A DNA stretch of 9,729 nt, taken from the NCBI GenBank assembly GCA_036505275.1, contig DASXTS010000520.1, positions 1 through 9,729 of the forward strand. The letters are read 5' to 3'. This DNA is from DASXTS01 sp036505275. GTDB taxonomy: Bacteria; Actinomycetota; Actinomycetes; Mycobacteriales; Pseudonocardiaceae. The translations under genes and the position numbers were made by a program. Below are positions 6,301-9,729 of the stretch, in pieces. The notes under the pieces are model-generated. The model did no database searches, was not told the DNA's origin, and saw only the letters and a list, made by a program, of their open reading frames with translations. Numbering within the stretch: position 1 is the stretch's first letter; each line of letters begins with the position of its first letter.

Positions 6301-7662
6301 TCACCTTGGCGCCCGCATCGGGAACGCGGCGGTGGCCAGCCGCACCGCACCCTCGATGTCCTCGCCGAGGTGCCGCAGCCTGGCCACCTCGGCGGCCACC
6401 CGCGGGGCCGCGAAGGAGGTGCCGCTCCACTTGGCGAAGCCGTACTGGCGGTTCTCGGTATTGGGCGGGGTGCGGCCGGTGCCGGGCATCAGCTGGACGA
6501 AGGAGGACAGCACGTCGACGCCGGGTGCGGCGGCGTCCACCCAGGGGCCGCGGTTGGAGAACTCGGCGAGCTCGCCGTTCTGGCTGGTGGCCGCGACCGC
6601 GACCGCCTTGGGCAGCGCGGCCGGCCAGAACTTGCGGCTGGTGCCGAAGTTGCCGGCGGAGGCCACCACGACTGCGTCGGCGTACTTGGCAATCTCCCGC
6701 CGGACCAGCGGCGGGCACTCGTTGTTGGCGGTGTGGCAGCCGGAGGCGATCACCACGACGTCGATGTGAGTGCCGCTGCGGGCCGCGGCGTGCCGGGCGC
6801 CGCGCAGCCCGTCGACCACGATCACGTCGTCGGTGAGCCCGAGCGAGGACAGCACGCTGCGGTGCCGGAGCACCACCCCGGGGGCGTGCTGCAGCACGAT
6901 GCCGGCGATGAACGTGCCGTGGCCGGCCTGCCGGTCCTGCCCGCGGTCGTCGTCGCCGTCGAGCACCTCGGGTGAGAGGCCCCAGTCGGAGAACCATGGC
7001 CGGCCGGCGAACCACGGGTGCGGGTCGAGGCCGGTGTCCAGCACGGCCACCGTCACCGGCGGGTCCCACAGCTCGTTCGGCGGCGTCGGCAGCGCAGGCA
7101 CCTGGTCGGGGTCCTCGCCGGGGGTGCCGTACATGACCGGGGTGCCGTACATGACCGGCGTGCCGTACATGACCGGGCTGCCGGCCCACTTGGTGCGCAA
7201 CGGCGTCGCTTCCGGCCGCCCTTCCGGCCCCGCCTCCGGCACCGCCCCTGGCACCGACGAGCAGCCGAGGTGCACGTGGTTGGCCGACACCGAGTTGCGG
7301 TCGGCGAGGTCACGCCGCGCAGGGTCCCCGTCTGCCTCGATGGTGCCGATGGCCGACGCGGTCTCCAGCGCGATCTCGACCGCGCGGTCCCGCTCCGCCG
7401 GCCGCAGCCGCAGCTTGGCCAGCCGCAGGTCATCCCGGAGGTCCTCGGCGCGCTCGTCGTCCAGCCAGCGCCGAAGCCGGTCGGTGACCGCGGGATAAGC
7501 CTGGTCGCCGACGACGATCTCGCCGGCGCGCACCACGCACTCGGCCGGGCCGTCCGGATCGTGTAGCAGCAGGTCCTGGCCGTAGTGACCCCACAGATCC
7601 ACCAGCTGGCCGAGTTCGAGGGGCCGCGACGTCGAGCTGCCCTGCTCGCCCTGCTCGGGCAT
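6301..7662 (-). CDS. Intracellular subtilisin-like S8 serine protease
   Basis: Predicted 453-residue serine endopeptidase. The triad is Asp209 (VAVLDTGLD), His248 (GHGTFIAG) and Ser416 (WSGTSFAAP), with oxyanion Asn338 (VVVASAGNFG). Residues 1-120 are a charged, mostly helical N-terminal region unlike a secretion prodomain; NHVHLG (128-133) and a Pro/Gly linker with three VMYGTP-type repeats (163-180) lead into the catalytic domain. There is no signal peptide or membrane segment, so it probably acts in the cytoplasm. The ATG at 7662 is chosen because AGAGGAG lies 5 nt upstream; the frame is open for 58 more codons, but these have no ribosome site. It is the first gene of the S8-sigma-168aa-CHAT set. 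Two cysteines close together (309 and 316) sit in the catalytic domain. Possible targets are the neighbouring proteins or the anti-sigma candidate; this is inference. Confidence 0.93.
   Translation of the reverse strand: MPEQGEQGSSTSRPLELGQLVDLWGHYGQDLLLHDPDGPAECVVRAGEIVVGDQAYPAVTDRLRRWLDDERAEDLRDDLRLAKLRLRPAERDRAVEIALETASAIGTIEADGDPARRDLADRNSVSANHVHLGCSSVPGAVPEAGPEGRPEATPLRTKWAGSPVMYGTPVMYGTPVMYGTPGEDPDQVPALPTPPNELWDPPVTVAVLDTGLDPHPWFAGRPWFSDWGLSPEVLDGDDDRGQDRQAGHGTFIAGIVLQHAPGVVLRHRSVLSSLGLTDDVIVVDGLRGARHAAARSGTHIDVVVIASGCHTANNECPPLVRREIAKYADAVVVASAGNFGTSRKFWPAALPKAVAVAATSQNGELAEFSNRGPWVDAAAPGVDVLSSFVQLMPGTGRTPPNTENRQYGFAKWSGTSFAAPRVAAEVARLRHLGEDIEGAVRLATAAFPMRAPR
7123..7176 (-). repeat. 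18-bp tandem repeat (3 copies) in the S8 protease linker
   Basis: Three copies of GGTGCCGTACATGACCGG (as read on +), the third differing only in its first base. On - they encode PVMYGT three times (residues 163-180), just before the catalytic domain. The near-identity suggests recent expansion. The repeat sits where propeptide cleavage would be expected in a subtilase, so it may be a repeated cut or recognition site; that is inference. Confidence 0.9.
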
Positions 7663-7915
7663 GATGACTCCTCTGCGTATCGGCGCAACCGCCGGCGGCA
7701 AGAAATGGGCACACGTATCGCCGGAAGGATCCACCGACAACCCGGCCAGATACAGACCGTACGAAGCCGGTTGCTTCTGTACCGATTCCGTGCTGTTGTG
7801 CCGAGAACCGGCGGTAAGCAGCGCCCCTGGCGTCACCCGGCTCGGTTGTTGTCATCTGCCGATTCGGGTGGTTCCCGCCGTTGCGGGTCGCCGAGGACCG
7901 GTCCATCCATCAACG
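7663..7915. promoter_or_regulatory. Divergent intergenic region between S8 protease and exported-protein genes
   Basis: About 250 bp between the S8 start (7662, -) and the earliest likely start of the exported-protein gene (7916, +). The S8 ribosome site AGAGGAG (on -) is at 7668-7674. Promoters for both directions must lie here, but I find no pair of -35/-10 boxes good enough to mark. I see no riboswitch-like fold. Confidence 0.5.
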
Positions 7916-8875
7916 ATGGGACGGAACTCCCAGGTCAACGAATGGGGCGGTGTCGGGGCGGTGTCGGGGCTCAGCGCGCCAACGGGCGTCGGTGATGGCC
8001 GTGCTGACGGCTGTCCTGACGGCTGGGCCGACGGCTGCCGGTCGCTGTCAAGGCGCCGTGGCGGTGCCGCCCGGATCCTGGCCAGGGCCGGCGTGGTGGC
8101 CGGAATGGCCGGCCTCGGCTGGCTACTCGCCGCCACTACCGCGAGCGCCGCCACGTTGACGTTGACGTCGACGTCAAGCTCGGTGGCACCGGCGGACCAG
8201 TCGTCGACGGGGCTGTTCGGCGCCATCGGCTCGCTGCTCACAGCGGCGACGGGCCTGATCATCGACACGACGCAGCCGGTGGTGACGGCGGGCCTGCCCC
8301 TGCTGAACACGGTGATCGAGGCGTCCTCGTCGCCCGCCACCTCGGGCGGGTCGGCCGCCGCCGACGCGAGCTCGACATCCGCCGCACCGGCCCCCGCCGG
8401 CTCGGCGGCTGGCTCACCAGCCCAAGGGTCAACGGTCCAGGGGTCAACGGTCCAGGGGTCAACGGCCCAGGGGTCAACGGCAGCCCAGACCGCTGGCCAG
8501 GCGGTCATCAAGCCGGCGCCGACCGCCGAGCCGGCCGCGGCCGGCAGTACCGCGCTGTCCAAGCCGACCCCGCGCTCCATCGCCAGACCGGACGCAGCCG
8601 CGCCGGCCGGCAGCATATCGTCGGCACGTCAGACCACCGACGCGCCGCTCACCACGTCGGCCGTCTACCACCCAGCGGCAGTACTAGCCGGTGCGGGCGC
8701 CGGAGCCGGTGGCGGCTCGGCGTCCTCCGGAGGTGGCGGCTCGGCGGTGCCGGCCACCGCGTCGGCCACCGCATACGCTTGGCCGGCGAACGTGCCGCCG
8801 TGGCGTTCCCGATCGGCCGGCGACGGCGGCACGCCAGTGTGGCGCCCCGCGCGCGCCACCACCTCACCGGACTGA
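7916..8875 (+). CDS. Ala/Ser/Thr-rich exported low-complexity protein, unknown function
   Basis: Up to 319 residues. After a 50-residue lead containing two of the protein's only cysteines (33, 41) comes SRRRGG and a hydrophobic segment (about 57-78, RAGVVAGMAGLGWLLAATTA) ending ASA-A, a good Sec signal peptide. The mature part is low-complexity: TLTLTSTSSS, a short hydrophobic stretch (98-135), then Ala/Ser/Pro/Thr-rich sequence with QGSTV repeats (170-188) and a Gly/Ala-rich tail (258-278). There is no LPXTG motif, catalytic motif or second clear membrane helix, so it is probably secreted or loosely wall-associated. The start is uncertain: ATG 7916 lacks a ribosome site, and the in-frame GTG 7961 (304 aa) has a weak G-rich one and is also plausible. 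Coding is supported by third-position GC and the signal peptide. A hairpin follows the stop directly. Confidence 0.7.
   Translation: MGRNSQVNEWGGVGAVSGLSAPTGVGDGRADGCPDGWADGCRSLSRRRGGAARILARAGVVAGMAGLGWLLAATTASAATLTLTSTSSSVAPADQSSTGLFGAIGSLLTAATGLIIDTTQPVVTAGLPLLNTVIEASSSPATSGGSAAADASSTSAAPAPAGSAAGSPAQGSTVQGSTVQGSTAQGSTAAQTAGQAVIKPAPTAEPAAAGSTALSKPTPRSIARPDAAAPAGSISSARQTTDAPLTTSAVYHPAAVLAGAGAGAGGGSASSGGGGSAVPATASATAYAWPANVPPWRSRSAGDGGTPVWRPARATTSPD
8162..8177. repeat. 16-bp perfect palindrome in the signal-peptide cleavage region
   Basis: TTGACGTCGACGTCAA is perfectly self-complementary and is preceded by another GTTGAC. It encodes part of the Thr-Leu/Thr-Ser run just after the ASA cleavage site. 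It may be only the result of the repeated ACG codons. Confidence 0.6.
8426..8480 (+). repeat. 15-bp tandem repeat (about 3.7 copies) encoding GSTVQ
   Basis: GGGTCAACGGTCCAG occurs twice exactly (8426-8440, 8441-8455), once with one change (8456-8470), then as a partial copy (8471-8480). It encodes GSTVQ, GSTVQ, GSTAQ and GST in the low-complexity mature part of the exported protein. Confidence 0.9.
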
Positions 8876-8892
8876 GCGACCGCAAAGGTCGC
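8876..8892 (+). terminator. Hairpin directly after the exported-protein stop codon
   Basis: GCGACC (8876-8881), loop GCAAA, GGTCGC (8887-8892): a perfect 6-bp GC-rich stem with a tight loop starting at the first base after TGA. No U-tract follows, which is common for actinobacterial terminators. Its position makes a termination or mRNA-end role likely. Confidence 0.45.
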
Positions 8893-9304
8893 CCCAGCGC
8901 GGCCGGATCCCGGTCGCCTCGAGCAAGGGGCCGGCACGCGGCCGGACGACCGCACCCGAGCGGATCCGCCACGGCCGGCGGGGTCGCGGTCGCCGCGCGA
9001 CCGCACGAACGGCCACCGTGGGCCGGACCATCCATTGCCGGCCCACCCCTCAGCCCCCCGATCCGACCGACCGCGCCCGGTCGGATCGGGATGTGAGCCC
9101 CGGCGTCGCGTTGCCCCCGCGGCGCCGGGGCGCCATTCCTGCGCAGGTCAGCCCGTCGCAGATTTTGTGTATCTGGGCGGGATGGCCACCGCTCTTTCCG
9201 GTGCAGTCGGTCGCAAGCCGGCTGCCCACCGTCCGCAGCTTCGAGGGGCAGCTGCGGCAGGTGGCAGTGGCGAGTGACGGCGCCGCAGGTGTGGAACACG
9301 CGAG
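8893..9304. other. Stretch without a convincing gene
   Basis: Open frames exist on both strands, but they are Arg/Pro/Ala-rich shadows without ribosome sites or recognisable domains. The only strong structure is the long hairpin at 9057-9090. A small dyad CAGAT-N7-ATCTG lies near 9158-9174. A short unrecognised + frame with mostly G/C third positions runs through about 9140-9300, but no start or domain supports it. Confidence 0.5.
9057..9090. terminator. 13-bp perfect inverted repeat, probable (bidirectional) terminator
   Basis: CCCGATCCGACCG (9057-9069) is the exact reverse complement of 9078-9090, with an 8-nt loop. It is the strongest hairpin I found in the window, lying in the gene-free stretch about 180 bp after the exported-protein gene. 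No T-run follows on either strand. A terminator or a protein-binding element are both possible. Confidence 0.45.
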
Positions 9305-9406
9305 TCACGGTCCGGTTCCGGGAGGGGTCCGGCGGGGGTGTGGCTCGCAGGAACCGGGCGGCTCGGCGGAGTCTGGGAGCGGCTCCGCCGGGTCGTCCGG
9401 CATCAT
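9305..9406 (-). CDS. Candidate 33-codon small ORF, Pro/Glu/Asp-rich
   Basis: ATG ATG at 9406/9403 is preceded by AAGGA (9411-9415 on -), 4 or 7 nt away, a proper Shine-Dalgarno spacing for the second ATG. Of 33 codons, 27 end in G or C. The peptide begins MMPDDPAEPLPD and contains one Cys; it is acidic at the front and basic near the end, without a membrane segment. It is divergent from the 9614 gene and shares its control region. There is no family match, and chance cannot be excluded at this length. Confidence 0.3.
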   Translation of the reverse strand: MMPDDPAEPLPDSAEPPGSCEPHPRRTPPGTGP

Positions 9407-9442
9407 TTCATCCTTGACCTATTCTGGTCGGCCTCCCGGTCC

Positions 9443-9478
9443 TTACCGGTAATTGACAGAATTATCGACAAATCTGTC
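9443..9478. promoter_or_regulatory. AT-rich control region with two dyads and a TTGACA box
   Basis: TTACCGGTAA (9443-9452) is a perfect 10-bp palindrome. It abuts TTGACA (9453-9458), a consensus -35 sequence, but no good -10 lies 16-18 nt downstream. GACAGA (9455-9460) and TCTGTC (9473-9478) form a 6-N12-6 dyad overlapping the box. The stretch 9400-9510 is clearly richer in A/T than the rest of the window. This suggests a promoter with an operator for the + gene at 9614, with unknown regulator. Confidence 0.4.
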
Positions 9479-9613
9479 CGGGCTGAGTGGCCATTCTGTT
9501 GTTCGATGTATTGCTCGGCGGCCCCGGTGCTCTGTTCTGGTGGAAGCCGGGAGGGCGGGCCAGCCGTACCACCCGTCGAACGAGCCATCGAACCAACCGA
9601 CAGGAGCACTGCC

Positions 9614-9729
9614 GTGTCGACCGAGCTGACGCACCGGCACCACGCGCTGCTGCGGGCAGTCGGCGCTGGCCGCTGCGAGCTGACCTTCAGCTGCGAGCCC
9701 GATCTGTTCATCGAGGGGCGCACCTGCTG
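9614..9729 (+). CDS. Start of an unrecognised small actinobacterial protein, cut by the window edge
   Basis: GTG at 9614 has AGGAG (9602-9606) 7 nt upstream, a textbook ribosome site. The 38 visible codons read MSTELTHRHHALLRAVGAGR, then a Cys-containing stretch with cysteines at 21, 27 and 38 around SCEPDLFIEGR. The first 20 residues could form a helix; the spaced cysteines could bind metal or form disulfides. From memory it resembles small uncharacterised actinobacterial proteins with a winged-helix-like body, but that cannot be tested here. No signal peptide is visible, so it is probably cytoplasmic. The gene runs off the right edge. Confidence 0.75.
   Translation, partial: MSTELTHRHHALLRAVGAGRCELTFSCEPDLFIEGRTC

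Noticed and set aside
6188..7189. N-terminal extension of the sigma factor frame through the S8 gene
   Set aside because: It is a shadow of the S8 reading frame; a GGGGAGG site 5 nt before the GTG at 6187 sets the true start.
7663..7836. 58-codon N-terminal extension of the S8 protease
   Set aside because: No ribosome site at 7836; AGAGGAG sits 5 nt before the ATG at 7662.
3377..8480. Short tandem repeats as a CRISPR array
   Set aside because: Units of 12-18 bp in frame within genes, no spacers, no cas genes.
8649..9308. 219-codon frame on - across the exported-protein end and the gene-free stretch
   Set aside because: Arg/Pro/His-rich, no domain, weak start, overlaps the exported-protein gene antisense.

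Overview
The window is high-GC DNA (strong G/C preference at third codon positions, GTG starts, AGGAG-type ribosome sites) and looks like an actinobacterial chromosome. The gene styles fit Micromonosporaceae or a relative, but I cannot name a genus. No rRNA, tRNA, CRISPR array, transposase or phage gene is visible.

Left part (1-2356): an open frame on + enters from the left edge and stops at 261. It looks like the end of an unrecognised gene or a remnant. It converges on a secreted tannase/feruloyl esterase-family hydrolase on - (395-2254). That enzyme keeps the Ser-Asp-His triad but has lost two family hallmarks: both cysteines that normally flank the catalytic Ser and His, and the Asp-rich calcium loop.

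Centre (2357-7662): a four-gene set on -, in transcription order. It encodes a subtilisin-like (S8) protease without a signal peptide (7662 to 6301), an ECF-like sigma factor (6187 to 5591), a 168-residue protein with a helical front half and a beta-rich back half (5594 to 5088), and a 908-residue TPR-like/CHAT caspase-fold protease (5083 to 2357). The last three are tightly coupled: an ATGA overlap joins sigma to the 168-aa gene, and a 4-nt gap follows before CHAT. Two proteases, a sigma factor and a small coupled protein suggest a proteolysis-controlled transcription switch. The layout recalls the type III-E CRISPR circuit, in which a TPR-CHAT protease cleaves a protein that restrains a sigma factor, but here there is no CRISPR. 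This is the most interesting part of the window.

Right part (7663-9729): a divergent gap of about 250 bp leads to a + gene for an Ala/Ser/Thr-rich exported low-complexity protein (about 7916-8875). Next comes a stretch of about 430 bp without a convincing gene, holding two strong hairpins, one with a 13-bp perfect stem. A candidate 33-codon ORF on - follows, then a comparatively AT-rich control region with two dyads. The window ends in the start of an unrecognised + gene (9614 to the edge) with a good ribosome site.

Three genes (S8, CHAT, exported protein) each carry a short in-frame tandem repeat (18, 12 and 15 bp units) of about 54 bp, each in a linker-like or low-complexity segment.
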